Positions 63,831 to 64,000 of a DNA stretch of 64,000 bases are shown one piece after another. Position numbers and translations under genes: made by a program. The notes below the pieces were generated by a model. It ran no database searches. It worked only from the letters and a program-made list of their open reading frames with translations, and was not told where the DNA came from. The stretch comes from Metopolophium dirhodum. Its lineage: Eukaryota > Arthropoda > Insecta > Hemiptera > Aphididae. Position 1 is the stretch's first letter; every line of letters starts with the position of its first letter. Where the stretch lies: assembly GCF_019925205.1 (NCBI RefSeq), contig NC_083565.1, forward strand, positions 8,971,001 through 9,035,000. Direction: 5' to 3'.

Positions 63831-64000
63831 GTGTGCATAATATAACAACAATGTATACGGGTACTAGGCAAGTGGAAATTGTGGTTCCGATGGTGTGTAT
63901 TAACGGGGAGGTCCCGGGTGAACCAGGGGGAGGTCTGATCCGCTTCCCTAATAGTTTTAGCTTTTACACGTCAAATCCTTTCAAACCCTTTATAAATTCC

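Larger units (their letters stand above)
50226..64000. other. Region upstream of the secure Tmc exons: noncoding or Tmc 5' intron
   Basis: A+T-rich DNA without a recognisable coding region. It may be a 5' intron of Tmc up to about 57.7 kb if the candidate first exon is real. It contains a 5S-like SINE on the minus strand (54214-54445) and copies of the dispersed repeat at 52540-52802, 56430-56545 and 62940-63830. Confidence 0.65.

Overview
This window is nuclear DNA of an insect, most likely an aphid (Hemiptera: Aphididae). The reasons are its strong A+T bias, long introns with canonical GT/AG ends, many short inverted-repeat elements, scattered copies of an aphid-type repeat carrying GATTCTGAGCG, and the sequence of its one clear gene. 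That gene is a Tmc (transmembrane channel-like) channel of the TMC1/2/3 type. No bacterial-style operon, CRISPR array, tRNA or intact viral gene was found.

The Tmc gene lies on the minus strand and fills the middle of the window. I could join 13 coding exons by splice signals and reading phase, from 49248 down to the stop codon at 13749. The joined reading frame is 1420 codons plus stop, and every exon junction agrees in phase. The order is: cytosolic N-terminus (49.2, 48.2 and 44.8 kb); TM1-TM2 (44.5-44.0 kb); the TM2-TM3 cytosolic linker (43.9-43.7 kb); TM3-TM5 (43.5-43.2 and 35.6 kb); a very large Ser/Thr/Ala-rich exon between TM5 and TM6 (33.8-32.6 kb); the conserved CWET motif (31.5 kb); TM6-TM10 in one 600-base exon (23.2-22.6 kb); and a cytosolic tail (18.2 and 14.3-13.7 kb) rich in Asp, His and Gln. 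The initiator codon is not certain. A candidate first coding exon that ends exactly in ATG lies at 57.7 kb, and a GC-rich stretch with a TATA box lies at 49.5-50.2 kb.

The flanks and introns are mostly A+T-rich noncoding DNA with mobile-element debris. Items recognised: a roughly 680-base terminal-inverted-repeat element with 9-base flanking duplications (5.2-5.9 kb); several families of small inverted-repeat elements (about 1.7, 9.2, 10.4, 11.2, 12.1, 16.8, 27.7 and 29.1 kb); a nearly perfect 390-base palindrome (20.9-21.3 kb); two copies of a 5S-rRNA-like SINE (42.2 and 54.2 kb, opposite strands); a decayed LINE reverse transcriptase (47.4-48.0 kb); and a multi-copy A+T-rich repeat family (about 2.8-3.5, 38.4-39.9, 40.9, 52.5, 56.4 and 62.9-63.8 kb).

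The most interesting biology is the roughly 405-residue mucin-like insertion in the extracellular TM5-TM6 loop of a mechanotransduction-type channel. The next is an unexplained GC-rich open frame at 20.6-20.9 kb inside a Tmc intron.
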